A DNA stretch of 64,000 nt from an uncultured Paracoccaceae bacterium (GCA_947498415.1 CANMKB010000002.1:248001-312000), one strand, 5' to 3'. Shown: positions 1 to 10,436, counted from the first letter of the stretch. The notes: generated by a model from the letters alone, not told the origin. Made by a program: numbers and translations.

Positions 1-512
1 GCGCCTACGAAGACACGCCTCTGCCCATTCCTTGTGGGCAAACCATCAGCCAACCGTCTGTGGTTGGATTGATGACGCAGGCGCTTAAGGTATCTCCGCG
101 TGACAAGGTGCTCGAAGTGGGCACAGGCTCTGGCTATCAGGCTGCAATCCTGTCTCAATTGGCGCGCAGGGTTTACACCGTCGAACGCCACCGCCGCCTC
201 GTGGCGGGCGCTAAAGAGATATTTGAAATCTTGGATTTGGCCAATGTCACAGCCTTTGCTGCTGATGGCAGTTTTGGTCTACCCGATCAGGCCCCGTTTG
301 ATCGCATCATCGTCACAGCGGCTGCTGAAGATGCACCCGGCCCGTTGCTTGCGCAGCTCAAAGTGGGCGGCATCATGGTGGTGCCAGTTGGGCAATCTGA
401 TGCCGTGCAAAGCATGATCCGTGTCGTGCGCACGGAAACCGGATTTGACTATGAAGAGATTAGACCTGTGCGATTTGTGCCACTGGTCGAGGGTATGGCC
501 CGTGACAATTAG
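1..512 (+). CDS. pcm: Protein-L-isoaspartate O-methyltransferase, 5' end outside window
   Basis: SAM-dependent repair enzyme that methylates L-isoaspartyl residues in damaged cytosolic proteins. The reading frame is open from base 3, so the gene starts before the window and about 169 codons are present. The visible start reads AYEDTPLPI followed by the GQTISQP segment typical of the PCMT family. The SAM-binding motif [14 protein letters not shown], follows near base 110, and the protein closes with the family ending [13 protein letters not shown]. The neighbouring NlpD-like gene downstream repeats the common pcm-nlpD pairing of proteobacteria. The ATG at base 60 is internal and is not the true start. 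Confidence 0.95.
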   Translation, partial: AYEDTPLPIPCGQTISQPSVVGLMTQALKVSPRDKVLEVGTGSGYQAAILSQLARRVYTVERHRRLVAGAKEIFEILDLANVTAFAADGSFGLPDQAPFDRIIVTAAAEDAPGPLLAQLKVGGIMVVPVGQSDAVQSMIRVVRTETGFDYEEIRPVRFVPLVEGMARDN

Positions 513-639
513 GCGTCTTTTTGCCTATATGGCCGCGTAATTGGTGGGGGTGCGACGCCTAACAGCGTTGTCCCGTAAGATGTAACACGTAAAAGAAGCC
601 CCAAGCAAAAATCAATCGGGGCTCTGTGAGGAATTCGAG

Positions 640-1854
640 ATGACACTTTCCCTGCGTCCGCTCAAGACATATGCGATGGCAGCCTCGGCGTTTGCCCTGT
701 TGGCAGCCTGCGAAGGCGGATTTGACTTTGATCTGCGTGGTGGTCTTGGCCAGAAACTAGACACCTCTCAGGCAGCCGTCACAGCGACCGCGCCGCGCCC
801 TTCTCCTGACAGCCGTGGTATTATTTCTTATCCGAATTATCAGGTGGCCATTGCCCGTCGCGGCGACACGGTTTCGGATGTGGCAGCCCGCATCGGTGCC
901 AACCCGCAAGAGCTGGCGCAATACAACGCCATCAAGGTGGATGACCCGCTGCGCGAAGGTGAGATCATCGCCCTGCCAAGCCGTGTGGCAGAGCCTTCAA
1001 CCGGCCAGGTCATCAACCCATCTGATGTGGATATCACCGCCCTTGCCGGCAGCGCGATCGACAATGCCGCGCCGACAACCGTTGAAACGGAAACACTTGA
1101 GTCTGCTCCTACGACCGAGGTTGCCGCCGTACCAGAAAACGCACAAATCGGTTTTGAACCGATCCGCCACACTGTTCAACGTGGTGAGACGGCCTTTACG
1201 ATTGCACGTCTTTACGGTGTAACCGTTCGTGCCTTGGCGGAATGGAACGGTCTGGGGCAAAGCTTTACGATCCGTGAGAACCAGATCTTGCTGATCCCAC
1301 CCGCGCAACCTGCGGCCCCAAGCAGCAGCCCGCGCCCTGAAGTGCGCGAAACGGCATCTGCAACAGCGACGACAGCACCGGGTGAAGGGTCTCCGACGCC
1401 AACCCCACCAAGCGCGACCAAACCCCTGCCCGCAGAACAGCCCACTAAAGCCGTTGAAAAGCCAGCCTCTCCTGATCTGTCGAAAACCCAGACAACCACC
1501 AAAAGCTCTGGTCAGATGGGCTATCCGGTCAGCGGGAAAGTCATCCGCCCATACTCTAAGGGTAAAAACAACGGTATCGATCTTTCAGCATCAGCCGGTA
1601 GCCCAGTGGCCGCCGCGGCTGACGGGACTGTCGCCGCGATCACCACAGATGCCGAAGGCGTAAAGATCATTGTTGTGCGCCATCCACAGAACCTGATGAC
1701 CGTTTACTACAACGTTGAAAACGTGGGCGTCACCAAAGGCACACCGGTGAAACGTGGGCAGAAGTTGGCAGCGATTCCAAGCAAGGACAATTACCTGCAC
1801 TTTGAAGTACGTAAGGGTTTTGACAGTGTCGATCCTGCGCCATACCTGAAATAA
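640..1854 (+). CDS. nlpD: NlpD-like LysM/M23 lipoprotein, probably a non-catalytic amidase activator
   Basis: Predicted outer-membrane or periplasmic lipoprotein of 404 residues. A signal peptide ends in the lipobox LAAC at residues 21-24. Two LysM peptidoglycan-binding modules lie near residues 67-112 and 174-220, separated and followed by long Pro/Thr/Ser/Ala-rich linkers. A C-terminal M23/LytM domain spans about 290-404. The metal-binding His of active LytM enzymes appears to be Asn (NNGID instead of HxGID), and the HxH motif reads YLHFEV. The domain is therefore probably degenerate, as in NlpD and EnvC, which activate septal amidases rather than cut peptidoglycan. That role is inferred from the family. 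Confidence 0.85.
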   Translation: MTLSLRPLKTYAMAASAFALLAACEGGFDFDLRGGLGQKLDTSQAAVTATAPRPSPDSRGIISYPNYQVAIARRGDTVSDVAARIGANPQELAQYNAIKVDDPLREGEIIALPSRVAEPSTGQVINPSDVDITALAGSAIDNAAPTTVETETLESAPTTEVAAVPENAQIGFEPIRHTVQRGETAFTIARLYGVTVRALAEWNGLGQSFTIRENQILLIPPAQPAAPSSSPRPEVRETASATATTAPGEGSPTPTPPSATKPLPAEQPTKAVEKPASPDLSKTQTTTKSSGQMGYPVSGKVIRPYSKGKNNGIDLSASAGSPVAAAADGTVAAITTDAEGVKIIVVRHPQNLMTVYYNVENVGVTKGTPVKRGQKLAAIPSKDNYLHFEVRKGFDSVDPAPYLK

Positions 1855-1871
1855 GATCTTCATCATAAAAG

Positions 1872-1903
1872 AAAAAAACGCGCCTCTCTGGGCGCGTTTT
1901 TTT
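1872..1903. terminator. Bidirectional intrinsic terminator between nlpD and the tat operon
   Basis: A 7-bp GC-rich stem (ACGCGCC/GGCGCGT, loop of six) is flanked by seven A on the left and seven T on the right, so it can work on both strands. It lies between the convergent nlpD-like gene and the end of the tatABC-ATPase operon. Confidence 0.9.
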
Positions 1904-1923
1904 GTTTCTAGCAGTCTAGAAGT

Positions 1924-2766
1924 TTATGACAGGCTGACGCCTTTACGCCCGGCCAAATCGGTAAAGTATTGCCATGCCACCCGGCCGGAACGCCCGCCAC
2001 GTGTGGCCTGCCATTCGATGGCCTCAGCCCGCAGCGTCTCGGCATCAATCTCGACCCCAAAGGCACCACAATAGCCAGTGATCATCGCTAGGAATTCATC
2101 CTGATCACAGGGGTGGAAGCCCAGCCACAGACCAAAGCGATCTGACAAAGAAACCTTTTCCTCAACCGCCTCTGATGGGTTGATCGACGTAGACCGTTCG
2201 TTTTCGATCATATCGCGTGGCATCAGGTGACGCCGGTTAGAGGTCGCGTAAAAGACCACATTGTCCGGCCGCCCTTCAATCCCCCCATCCAGCACCGCCT
2301 TTAGGCTTTTGTAATGTTGATCATCATGAGAGAACGACAGATCGTCACAAAACAGCAAGAACCTTTCATCGCTGCCCCGCAACAGGTTAAGCAACCGCGC
2401 CACGCTTGGCAGATCTTCGCGCTGTAGCTCGATGATCTTAAGGGGATGCCCCTGGCGGTTCACCTCGGCATGGACGGATTTCACGAGAGAGGATTTCCCC
2501 ATACCGCGTGCACCCCACAACAGGGCATTGTTGGCGGCAAAGCCCTTGGCGAATTGCAGTGTGTTTTCCAACAACGTATCGCGCGAGCGATCCACACCAA
2601 TCAGCAGGTTGATATCCACCCGGCTGACATTTGGCACTGGCGTCAACCGGTCTGGTTCAACATGCCACACAAAGGCATCTGCACTGTCAAAAGACGGTGC
2701 CGCCAAAGGCGCTGGAGACATCCGCTCTAGCGCCTCGGCAATACGTTTCATCGTTTTATTTGCCAT
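1924..2766 (-). CDS. AAA+ ATPase of the DUF815 family
   Basis: A 280-residue cytosolic P-loop ATPase. The Walker A motif GARGMGKSS is at residues 85-93 and a Walker B-like FLLFCDDL is near residue 140. The N-terminal LIGVDRSRDTLLENT segment followed by the P-loop matches DUF815-type ATPases. It is the last gene of the tat operon and overlaps the end of tatC by 11 bases, which suggests translational coupling. Its function is not established. The position hints at, but does not prove, a link to Tat export or envelope maintenance. Confidence 0.8.
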   Translation of the reverse strand: MANKTMKRIAEALERMSPAPLAAPSFDSADAFVWHVEPDRLTPVPNVSRVDINLLIGVDRSRDTLLENTLQFAKGFAANNALLWGARGMGKSSLVKSVHAEVNRQGHPLKIIELQREDLPSVARLLNLLRGSDERFLLFCDDLSFSHDDQHYKSLKAVLDGGIEGRPDNVVFYATSNRRHLMPRDMIENERSTSINPSEAVEEKVSLSDRFGLWLGFHPCDQDEFLAMITGYCGAFGVEIDAETLRAEAIEWQATRGGRSGRVAWQYFTDLAGRKGVSLS

Positions 2767-3667
2767 CAGAATTCAGGTCTTCTTGTTCTGCGAGATCGTC
2801 CATCTCTTCGTCGTCATAATAGCCTTCGGCCCGCAGTTTGGCTTCGCGCTTTTTCTCAACCCGGCCCACAAGGAAGATCGAGATTTCATAAAGCCCGTAG
2901 ACCACGACAAACAGGATCAACTGAGTGATCACATCCGGCGGTGTCACCAAAGCAGCCAGCAACAAAATACCAACAACGGCGTATTTACGAACGTTGCCCA
3001 GCCCTTCGGCGCTGACCAGACCGGCTTTGCCCATCAAGGTCAGCAGCACCGGTAACTGGAAACACAGACCAAAGGCCACAATCATTTTCAGTGTAATATC
3101 AAGGGTTTCATTGACCTTGCCGTTAAAGACAATGTCGATGCCCTTGTCTTGTACAACTGCATTTGGATCAATGGCTTCGCCAGAACCAACGAGCGCTGCA
3201 AAGTAGGATGGTAAATCCGCAAACCCTAAGAAAAAGGCCATCGCCAACGGAACCACCACCAAATGCGCAAACGATGCGCCTAGCAGAAACAACGCAGGGG
3301 ACGAGATCAGAAACGGCAGAAACGCGTTCTTTTCGTTTTTATACAGCCCCGGCGCCACAAACCGCCAAAGCTGATAGCCAATCACAGGAAAGGCCAAGGC
3401 CAAGCCGCCCACCATAGAGATACGCACCAGCGTAAAGAAATATTCCTGTGGTGCTGTGTATTGCATCACCGGGTTTGGATTGCCCAAATCCCGCATGGTG
3501 TTTTCAATGGGGATCAGCAAGAAATCCAGTATCTGCCCCCCAAAGGAAAAGCAGATCACCATCCCCACAATAAACGCCAAAACCGCGCGGATCAGGCGTG
3601 TGCGCAGCTCTGCAAGGTGTTCAATCAGCGGGGCTGCGCTGTCTTCGATGTCGTCAGTGTGGCTCAT
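2756..3667 (-). CDS. tatC: Twin-arginine translocase subunit TatC
   Basis: Multi-spanning membrane receptor of the Tat pathway that binds twin-arginine signal peptides with TatB. It opens with the family segment [17 protein letters not shown] and shows six hydrophobic spans. At 303 residues it is longer than the roughly 250 of E. coli TatC. The extra length comes from a hydrophilic insert of about 40 residues (around 145-185) in a predicted periplasmic loop and from a charged Glu/Asp-rich tail. It overlaps tatB by four bases and follows tatA-tatB in one operon. Confidence 0.95.
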   Translation of the reverse strand: MSHTDDIEDSAAPLIEHLAELRTRLIRAVLAFIVGMVICFSFGGQILDFLLIPIENTMRDLGNPNPVMQYTAPQEYFFTLVRISMVGGLALAFPVIGYQLWRFVAPGLYKNEKNAFLPFLISSPALFLLGASFAHLVVVPLAMAFFLGFADLPSYFAALVGSGEAIDPNAVVQDKGIDIVFNGKVNETLDITLKMIVAFGLCFQLPVLLTLMGKAGLVSAEGLGNVRKYAVVGILLLAALVTPPDVITQLILFVVVYGLYEISIFLVGRVEKKREAKLRAEGYYDDEEMDDLAEQEDLNSDGK

Positions 3668-4086
3668 TCAGTGTCTTTCGCCTCTGGTGCAGCATCGGCT
3701 TGCGCCTTTTTCGCCGTTTGCTTCGCGGTGGCTTCTTGGATCTTCCGCGCGGCATTCGCGCGATCTTCGCTGAGGGCGGTGGATGGGTTCAGATCAAGCT
3801 TGGTCAAAGAATCCGTGGCCTCTTTGACCGAATCCATCGCTGCTTTGGCCGGGTTTTGAATGGTGTTTAACCCATCAGTCGCCGACTTAAATGAATCCTT
3901 GGCTTCTTTCACACCCGCCTCATCTGCGGCTTGGTTCATCGCATAGGAAAACTCGCGTCCCATTGCCTTGGCCTTGCCCACAAACCGGCCCACCTGCTGA
4001 AACAACACCGGCAGGTCTTTAGGGCCGATCACAATCAGCGCAACGATCCCGATGACCATCAGTTCAGTCCAGCCGAGGTCAAACAT
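3664..4086 (-). CDS. tatB: Sec-independent translocase subunit TatB
   Basis: A 140-residue single-span protein. The N-terminal membrane helix, [17 protein letters not shown], is followed by the conserved GPKDLP turn and an amphipathic helix containing [15 protein letters not shown], which is diagnostic for TatB over TatA. The rest is a charged, Ala/Lys/Glu-rich tail. TatB and TatC form the substrate-docking complex. The gene starts three bases after tatA and overlaps tatC by four bases. Confidence 0.93.
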   Translation of the reverse strand: MFDLGWTELMVIGIVALIVIGPKDLPVLFQQVGRFVGKAKAMGREFSYAMNQAADEAGVKEAKDSFKSATDGLNTIQNPAKAAMDSVKEATDSLTKLDLNPSTALSEDRANAARKIQEATAKQTAKKAQADAAPEAKDTE

Positions 4087-4089
4087 AGT

Positions 4090-4305
4090 TTAGACCTTGT
4101 CTTTATCGTCTGCTGGCGTGACGTCTTTGGCTTCTTCTGCCAGGTCTTCTTCCAGCTCTTTGGTGCCGTCGTTTACGCCCTTTTTAAAGGCGGTGATGCC
4201 CTTGCCCACTTCGCCCATCAGTGACGAAATCTTGCCGCGGCCAAATAGAACCAAAACCACAACAGCAATCAGCAGAAGGCCGGGAAGGCCGATATTGTTC
4301 AACAT
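4090..4305 (-). CDS. tatA: Sec-independent translocase subunit TatA
   Basis: The pore-forming subunit of the Tat system, 71 residues. It has one N-terminal membrane helix ([17 protein letters not shown]), then the hinge and the amphipathic helix [15 protein letters not shown], and ends in an acidic tail. The ATG at 4305 is preferred over the upstream in-frame one at 4341. It gives the usual TatA N-terminus and is preceded by a GGGAGA ribosome-binding site. It is the first gene of the tatABC-ATPase operon. Confidence 0.92.
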   Translation of the reverse strand: MLNNIGLPGLLLIAVVVLVLFGRGKISSLMGEVGKGITAFKKGVNDGTKELEEDLAEEAKDVTPADDKDKV

Positions 4306-4437
4306 GATGTTTCTCCCATGAATGGGCATTTCGCCCAACAATGTATCTCTGCTTCATTCCTACTGCTTTGCCCGAGACGCCGAAAGCGGCAATGCCGGGG
4401 TGAAACTTGCAATTCGGATAGTTTATGCCATTTTAAA

Positions 4438-4463
4438 TGACACTATTCTGTCAGTTGTCAGAA
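4438..4463. promoter_or_regulatory. Overlapping inverted repeats, candidate operator
   Basis: Two overlapping dyads lie in the tatA/WYL-regulator intergenic region: TGACA-N6-TGTCA at 4438-4453 and TTCTG-N8-CAGAA at 4446-4463. They sit about 40 bases before the WYL regulator gene, a reasonable place for autoregulation. No known consensus was matched, so this is only a candidate. Confidence 0.35.
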
Positions 4464-4503
4464 AATTGGCAAATTTGAACAGAATCAATCAAGCCGAGGT
4501 CCG

Positions 4504-5193
4504 ATGAAACGCAGTGCACGCCTGAACCTGTTAATGGAACATCTGAAAGACGGACAAACCCACCGGGCTGAAGATCTGGCGCAGGCACTCGGGGTCTCGT
4601 TGCGCACGATCTACCGCGATATGGATACGCTTAAGTCGAGCGGTGTGCCGATTCAGGGCGAACGGGGCCATGGCTATGCGGCGCAGGCGGTGCTCACCCT
4701 GCCTCCGCTAAACCTCACAATCGAAGAGCTTGAAGCACTGCATCTGGGTCTGGCTGCGATTGGTCAAAGTGGTGAACTTGATCTGGAACAGGCCGCGCAA
4801 ACGCTTTCAGATAAGATTGATGCAGTCCTGCCAGAGGATATGCACAGCGCCCCCAAGGGCTTTGGCTATGCGACCTATCCTTTTGCCGAGGCCACCAACG
4901 CCTTTAAGCACCTCACCACGCTGCGGTCTGCAATAAGGGCGCGACAACGGCTGATGATTGAAATGCCCGATGGTCTGCGACATGATCTTCGCCCGCTCAA
5001 ACTGGATTATTGGGGCCGGATATGGACGCTTGTGGGCTGGTGTGACAGCAAGCATGATTTCGCAAGTCTTAGGGTCGAACAAATCCAACTGATCACAGTC
5101 TTGCCGGGTTTGTTTATCGAGGAACCGGGCAAAGACCTGGCAACGTACAACGCCCGCCTCGCCTCACCAAGTCGCGCGAAGGGATCGCCATAA
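4504..5193 (+). CDS. YafY-type HTH/WYL-domain transcriptional regulator
   Basis: A 229-residue cytosolic regulator. The N-terminal winged HTH includes the recognition segment GVSLRTIYRDMDTLKSSGVP near residues 30-49, as in HTH_11/DeoR-like proteins. The C-terminal half carries a WYL ligand-sensing domain around PLKLDYWGRIWTLVGWC. YafY-family regulators of this layout usually act locally or respond to small ligands. No target gene is evident next to it, since tatA is divergent and the phytoene-synthase-like gene converges. The last 30 bases overlap the convergent gene tail-to-tail. Confidence 0.85.
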   Translation: MKRSARLNLLMEHLKDGQTHRAEDLAQALGVSLRTIYRDMDTLKSSGVPIQGERGHGYAAQAVLTLPPLNLTIEELEALHLGLAAIGQSGELDLEQAAQTLSDKIDAVLPEDMHSAPKGFGYATYPFAEATNAFKHLTTLRSAIRARQRLMIEMPDGLRHDLRPLKLDYWGRIWTLVGWCDSKHDFASLRVEQIQLITVLPGLFIEEPGKDLATYNARLASPSRAKGSP

Positions 5194-5928
5194 CAATCTG
5201 GCTTTCTTAGAAAAATCGCTTTCACCCAATGCGTCATCTGCCACACGTTCTGGGGTTTGGACCACTTGTGTCAAAATGGCTTCAGCCCGCCATCCCAATC
5301 GCAACGCAGGCACTGATGGTTTAGATGTTTTGGTATTCTTGATCGCACGTAGACGGTCTAACCCGCCCTGCGCCAGCTTCACCAAAGATTCAGGGCGACC
5401 ATCAACCAATGGCACTCGGTTTTGCGCTTCAAACTCTGGAATGGCCATAAACCACCGTGCCAACCCATCAGCATAACCAAGATCGCGGGCAAGCGTTTCT
5501 TCGGTTCCGCCCAACATCGCAACAGCTGTCCACATCAGCGTGCCCGCGGTTTGATCAATGTGGCGTGAAAAATCTGCCTCATCCTCAAACGGGTCTTTGT
5601 AGATATCCCAGCGCCGCGCCTCGATCATCTGATCTAGGGCAGGCACAAGTTTGGCGTCGAGGGTTTCCGCGAGGGGCGTTACAACTTCGTGCCGACGCGG
5701 CGTTGCGCCTGCAGCGATCTGGTCCAGCGCATCGCGCCACCATTGCAGGCGCATTTCGGCGATCATGCTTTCCTGCGTGACCCATGGGGCACGGGCGACT
5801 TCAATGTTAAACGCATATAGCGGAAACAGCAGCTCGCGCACAGGCACAGAGGCAGCCATGATACCAAGAAACCGATCAGGGTCACCCTTCTGGACGATCC
5901 CCGCGCAGGCGGCGATGTTATCGTTCAT
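5164..5928 (-). CDS. Squalene/phytoene synthase family protein
   Basis: A 254-residue all-helical protein of the trans-prenyltransferase (squalene/phytoene synthase) fold. Recognisable segments are LFPLYAFNIEVARA near residues 34-47 and EMRLQWWRDALD near residue 60. The DxxxD Mg-binding motifs of true synthases are not clearly present. This resembles the NDUFAF6-like branch, which assists respiratory complex assembly, more than a carotenoid enzyme. No other carotenoid genes are nearby. It lies 9 bases after cimA, so it is probably co-transcribed with cysS-cimA. Confidence 0.75.
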   Translation of the reverse strand: MNDNIAACAGIVQKGDPDRFLGIMAASVPVRELLFPLYAFNIEVARAPWVTQESMIAEMRLQWWRDALDQIAAGATPRRHEVVTPLAETLDAKLVPALDQMIEARRWDIYKDPFEDEADFSRHIDQTAGTLMWTAVAMLGGTEETLARDLGYADGLARWFMAIPEFEAQNRVPLVDGRPESLVKLAQGGLDRLRAIKNTKTSKPSVPALRLGWRAEAILTQVVQTPERVADDALGESDFSKKARLLWRSLRATW

Positions 5929-5937
5929 GCTCAGCCC

Positions 5938-7560
5938 TTAAATCGGCGTGGCGCCGTCATGCACCAATTTCCAGATGGTCGCATCCAGCAGTGCTTCAAA
6001 CGAAGCATCGACTATGTTCGGAGAGACCCCGACGGTCGACCAGCGACGCCCCTGCCCGTCTACGCTATCAATGATAACACGCGTCACAGCCTCGGTGCCG
6101 CCCTGGGTAATCCGCACCTTAAAGTCGACTAGACGCATATCATCAATCACGTTCTGATATGGACCAAGGTCTTTGGCCAGCGCCTTTGCCAGCGCGTTAA
6201 CCGGGCCACGATCAGAGCCGGTTTCATCCACCGATTCACTGACTGATAGCTTTTTCTCGCCACCGACTTTCACAACAACCACTGCTTCAGACAGGCTCAC
6301 CATCTGATCACGCTTGTTTTTGCGCCGCTCTACGGTGACTTTATAGCGTTTCACCTCAAAGAAGTTCGGCAGCTGGCCCAACTCTTGGCGCGCCAGCAGC
6401 TCAAAGCTCGCTTGGGCTGTATCAAAGGAATACCCATCGGCTTCTTTTTCTTTGATCCGGTCCAGAATGCGGGCCAAGGCAGGGTTGCCCTTTTCCACCT
6501 CGATCCCGGCCTCGGCCAGACGGCGGCGCAGGTTGGATTGGCCCGCCTGGTTCGACATCGGAATGATCCGCGCATTGCCCACAGTGGACGGGTCCACGTG
6601 TTCGTAGGTCGATGGGTCTTTCAAAATAGCGCTGGCGTGCAGCCCAGCTTTATGGGCAAAGGCCGACGCCCCCACAAAGGCCGCTTGTTTGGTTGGAACA
6701 CGGTTCAGCACGTCGTCCAGCATCCGGCTGATGCGTGTCAGTCCGCTGAGGGCCTCAAGGGTGACACCGGTGTCAAACTGGCTGGCGTACGGCTCTTTCA
6801 GCAAGAGCATCGGGATCAGCGTTGTGAGGTTGGCATTGCCGCAACGTTCGCCCAAACCATTCAACGTGCCCTGCACATGCCGCGCACCTGCATCAATCGC
6901 AGCCAAAGAATTGGCCACCGCATGTTCCGTGTCGTTGTGGGTGTGAATGCCCAGATGATCCCCGGGAATACCTGCGGCAATCACTGCTTCGGTGGCGTTG
7001 CGCACCTCATTCGGCAGCGCCCCCCCATTGGTGTCACATAGCACAATCCAACGCGCACCGGAGTCATAGGCGGCTTTCACAGCCTCTAGCGCATAGTCAG
7101 GATTGGATTTGAACCCATCAAAGAAATGCTCGGCATCAAACATCGCTTCGCGGCCCTGCGCCACGATATGCGCCATGGATTTGCTGATGTTTTCAGTGTT
7201 TTCTGCCAGCGTGATGCCCAATGCCTTTTCCACATGGAAATCATGGCTTTTGCCCACCAAACAAACCGCAGGCGTGCCCGCGTTCAAAACAGCAGACAGC
7301 ACATCATCGTTTTCTGCAGACATACCGACGCGTTTCGTCATGCCAAAGGCCGTGAACGTCGCTTTGGTGTCGGGGCGCGTTTCAAAGAACTCGCTGTCGG
7401 TGGGGTTGGCCCCGGGCCAGCCGCCTTCGATGTAATCCACACCCAGCGTATCAAGCGCCTTTGCGATTTGCACTTTCTCGGCGGTGGAAAACTGAACACC
7501 TTGGGTTTGCTGCCCATCGCGCAGCGTGGTGTCGTAAAGGTATAGGCGTTGTTTGCTCAT
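5938..7560 (-). CDS. cimA: Citramalate synthase
   Basis: A 540-residue enzyme of the 2-isopropylmalate/homocitrate synthase family, expected to condense pyruvate and acetyl-CoA to citramalate for isoleucine synthesis. The N-terminus has the family motif [15 protein letters not shown] and the TIM-barrel metal-site segment [18 protein letters not shown]. The C-terminal about 150 residues match the LeuA dimer/allosteric domain. The DxxxLRDGxQTxGV form and the length match CimA more than LeuA. It overlaps cysS by four bases (ATGA). Confidence 0.9.
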   Translation of the reverse strand: MSKQRLYLYDTTLRDGQQTQGVQFSTAEKVQIAKALDTLGVDYIEGGWPGANPTDSEFFETRPDTKATFTAFGMTKRVGMSAENDDVLSAVLNAGTPAVCLVGKSHDFHVEKALGITLAENTENISKSMAHIVAQGREAMFDAEHFFDGFKSNPDYALEAVKAAYDSGARWIVLCDTNGGALPNEVRNATEAVIAAGIPGDHLGIHTHNDTEHAVANSLAAIDAGARHVQGTLNGLGERCGNANLTTLIPMLLLKEPYASQFDTGVTLEALSGLTRISRMLDDVLNRVPTKQAAFVGASAFAHKAGLHASAILKDPSTYEHVDPSTVGNARIIPMSNQAGQSNLRRRLAEAGIEVEKGNPALARILDRIKEKEADGYSFDTAQASFELLARQELGQLPNFFEVKRYKVTVERRKNKRDQMVSLSEAVVVVKVGGEKKLSVSESVDETGSDRGPVNALAKALAKDLGPYQNVIDDMRLVDFKVRITQGGTEAVTRVIIDSVDGQGRRWSTVGVSPNIVDASFEALLDATIWKLVHDGATPI

Positions 7561-8960
7561 TTCAGGGCCTCCAACTTGGCGGCATCAAAATTTGCACCGG
7601 GCAGTAGTTCCACGCCAGCTTTGCTCATCCGCACTTCGACACCGGCCTCAAGCAGCGCGGTTTTCAAGCGATCCACTTCAGAGAAGTCTTTGGTTTCCAT
7701 GGCCTTGGTGCGAGCATCGGCCAGCAGGGTCTCAAAGCTGGATAGATCAACATCCGGCTTGGCGGCCCATTCAGGGGCCACGGCATCAAGCAACCCAAGG
7801 AAATTCAGCGCAGCCTTTAGGCCCGGCCCATCCCCGGCATTTGCGAGCTGATGCATCTCTGACAAGGCTTTTGAGGTGTTCAGATCATCTGCCACCGCTG
7901 CAATCAAAGACACAGGCACTGTGCCCGCCTCAGCACCTTCAGCCACACCGTACCACTTGCGCAGCGTCGCCTCTGCTTCAGCCGCCTTCTTAGCCGTCCA
8001 ATCCATCGGCTTGCCGTAGTGCGTTGACAGGAACACAAAACGAATGACTTCGCCCGGCACGCCCTGATCCAACAAATCGCGCACGGTAAAGAAGTTGCCT
8101 AATGACTTAGACATCTTCTTGCCTTCGACTTGCAGCATCTCGTTGTGCATCCAATAGCGGGCAAATTCTCCCTTTGGATGGGCGCAGCAGCTTTGGGCGA
8201 TTTCGTTTTCATGGTGCGGGAATTGCAAATCATTGCCGCCGCCGTGAATGTCAAAGCTTTCGCCCAGCAGGTCATGCGCCATGGCAGAACATTCGATGTG
8301 CCAGCCCGGACGGCCTCGGCCCCATGGGCTGTCCCAACCGGGCATCTCATCGGTCGACGGTTTCCACAGCACAAAATCCATTGGGTCGCGTTTATTATCT
8401 GCAACCTCAACCCGGGCACCGGCAATCATGTCATCCACAGACCGCCCTGACAGCGCGCCGTAGTTGTCATAGCTTTTGACCGAAAACAGCACATGGCCCG
8501 CGCCATCTGAATAGGCATGCCCTTTGGCGATCAGATCTTGGATCATCGCAACCATCTGCGCGATATAGGCTGTGGCGCGGGGCATATGATCTGGCTCACG
8601 TGCGCCCAAAGCCCCCATGTCTTTGAGGTACCACTCAATGGTTTCCTCGGTGCGTTCGGAAACCAGATCTTCTAACGTGCCCGCGGCCCCGGCTTCTTTG
8701 CGTGCCAAAGCTGTCGCGTTGATCTTGTCATCCACATCGGTGAAGTTGCGCACATAGGTCACAGCATCTTGGCCGTAGACCTCCCGCAGCAAACGATTGA
8801 GCACATCAAACACCACAACAGGCCGCGCGTTGCCCAGATGCGCCCGGTCGTACACTGTTGGTCCACAGACGTACATTCGCACATTCTTAGCATCGATCGG
8901 CTCAAAGACCTCTTTTTTGCGGGTCTTTGAATTGTGCAGCTTGATCGTGGTCTGGCTCAT
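7557..8960 (-). CDS. cysS: Cysteinyl-tRNA synthetase
   Basis: A class I aminoacyl-tRNA synthetase of 467 residues that charges tRNA-Cys. It shows the zinc/cysteine-site segment [16 protein letters not shown], whose HLGN is the HIGH-type signature. [17 protein letters not shown] and the KMSKS loop [10 protein letters not shown] follow. The length is normal for the family. It is the first gene of a probable cysS-cimA-phytoene-synthase-like operon reading leftward. Confidence 0.97.
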   Translation of the reverse strand: MSQTTIKLHNSKTRKKEVFEPIDAKNVRMYVCGPTVYDRAHLGNARPVVVFDVLNRLLREVYGQDAVTYVRNFTDVDDKINATALARKEAGAAGTLEDLVSERTEETIEWYLKDMGALGAREPDHMPRATAYIAQMVAMIQDLIAKGHAYSDGAGHVLFSVKSYDNYGALSGRSVDDMIAGARVEVADNKRDPMDFVLWKPSTDEMPGWDSPWGRGRPGWHIECSAMAHDLLGESFDIHGGGNDLQFPHHENEIAQSCCAHPKGEFARYWMHNEMLQVEGKKMSKSLGNFFTVRDLLDQGVPGEVIRFVFLSTHYGKPMDWTAKKAAEAEATLRKWYGVAEGAEAGTVPVSLIAAVADDLNTSKALSEMHQLANAGDGPGLKAALNFLGLLDAVAPEWAAKPDVDLSSFETLLADARTKAMETKDFSEVDRLKTALLEAGVEVRMSKAGVELLPGANFDAAKLEALK

Positions 8961-9160
8961 AGTCTTAGCGCGTCCTTACGCAGGTCCGTATACAAAGGGT
9001 GCGCGGCGGGCTTACCAAGTTCACAACATATTTGGAATAGAAGAACAGCCCGCCGCGTGATGTCAGCAGGAAATGCAGCAAATAATTGAGATGCGTACAG
9101 TGTTCATGGGGGCGACCCTAAAAGGCCGCCCCCCCTTCGGTCAAGAAAAGAGTGACTCTT

Positions 9161-10069
9161 CTAGACCTGCCTTTGACGCAGAGAGACCTGTGATTGCGCC
9201 AAAATCGTAAAGGCAATGCCAAGGGCGATCATCCCGGCCCCCGCCCAAGTGGACAACGCATAGACTTCACCCAGAAAAACCGAGCCTGAAAACAAACCGG
9301 CAGCAGCGGCGACATAACCGGTTTGGCTTAGCAACAAGGGACCGCCCAGCTTTTGCAGCCGAAAATAGGCCGGGAAAATCAAGGCAGCCGCGATGAGCTG
9401 CACCAGCGTCACCCATGGAACTTCGGTCAACTGCACCAAAGGCACAGCTCCGTTCCCTACGGCAGACACCACCAAAAGCGCTGCGAAGGCCGCAGTTTGG
9501 CTCCAGAAGGCCAAAGTGGCCGGGTGTGCGCCCTCGGGCCAATCCAACGTCCGGTAGATGTTTCCGGCAGCCAATAGCATGGGTAACGTGATGCCCAGCA
9601 GGCCCCAGATCCGAGCGCCTGCGGTCAGATCCCCCCTCCCCATGGCAACAGCGCTGGCGCCTATCAACCCGAGGCCAATGCCCAATACACCCAGCGGCGA
9701 CGTGCCCTTTAAGCGAAAGAGTACAGACAGGCCGAGGGTGAACACCGGCGACAAAGCAAACATAAGCGCCACGCGCCCTGCCCCCAGATGTGGGATCAAC
9801 ACAAAGATCATCACATTGACCAAGGCAAACGACACAGATCCTGAAATCACCACATAGCGCAGCACCTGCCCGCGTGGGATTTGAAAGTCTTGGCGGCGGA
9901 TAAGGTCTGGCGCAATGAACAACACCGCGCCAAACGAAATCACCATGGCCCACACAATGGGCGGCACCCCTGCCTGAGAGGCGATTTTGCCCAATGGGAA
10001 GGTCAGGCCAAACAAGGTGCCCGTGTATATAAGCAAGCCTGCGGGGTTTTGATAAAGCCGATCAATCAT
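9161..10069 (-). CDS. EamA/DMT-family transporter
   Basis: A 302-residue inner-membrane protein with about ten hydrophobic helices arranged as two EamA repeats, the pattern of drug/metabolite transporters. The substrate cannot be read from sequence. It overlaps the VOC gene upstream by eight bases, so both are probably made from one transcript. That transcript's promoter (10474-10504) has a MerR-type spacer and faces a SoxR-like regulator, which suggests export of a redox-active or reactive compound. Confidence 0.85.
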   Translation of the reverse strand: MIDRLYQNPAGLLIYTGTLFGLTFPLGKIASQAGVPPIVWAMVISFGAVLFIAPDLIRRQDFQIPRGQVLRYVVISGSVSFALVNVMIFVLIPHLGAGRVALMFALSPVFTLGLSVLFRLKGTSPLGVLGIGLGLIGASAVAMGRGDLTAGARIWGLLGITLPMLLAAGNIYRTLDWPEGAHPATLAFWSQTAAFAALLVVSAVGNGAVPLVQLTEVPWVTLVQLIAAALIFPAYFRLQKLGGPLLLSQTGYVAAAAGLFSGSVFLGEVYALSTWAGAGMIALGIAFTILAQSQVSLRQRQV

Positions 10070-10436
10070 ATTGGATCACCTCGAACTCTATCCCGTCTGG
10101 CCCATCAAAGTAGAACCGTGTGCCTGGTTCGTAGTTCGCATGGTTGTGCGGTACAAACCCTGCGGCCTTTACCCGGGCTTCGATCATGGCCAAGTCATCC
10201 ACAACGATGCCAACGTGGTTCAACCCGCCGCGCTGCTCATAGCTATTGCTGGGGTCTTTCAAATCTTTCGCGGGGGAATACAGCGCCAGATAACTATCGT
10301 CGCTGCCAACATGAACCGTATGGCCGTCGCCCATCGCCTCACCCTGCCACCGGATCGTCCAGTCAAACAGCTCAACCAATACGTCTGCCATCGCCAAAGG
10401 GTTAGAAACGGTCATATTCACATGCTCTAGACGCAT
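10062..10436 (-). CDS. VOC (glyoxalase/bleomycin-resistance) family protein
   Basis: A 124-residue vicinal-oxygen-chelate fold protein that starts MRLEHVNMTVSNPLAMA and ends DGPDGIEFEVIQYD, the usual metal-binding β-strand positions (His near the start, Glu near the end). Members are glyoxalases, dioxygenases or antibiotic-binding proteins, and the exact activity is not visible. A clear AAGGAAAAG ribosome-binding site precedes the ATG at 10436. It is the first gene of the VOC-EamA operon opposite the SoxR-like gene. Confidence 0.85.
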   Translation of the reverse strand: MRLEHVNMTVSNPLAMADVLVELFDWTIRWQGEAMGDGHTVHVGSDDSYLALYSPAKDLKDPSNSYEQRGGLNHVGIVVDDLAMIEARVKAAGFVPHNHANYEPGTRFYFDGPDGIEFEVIQYD

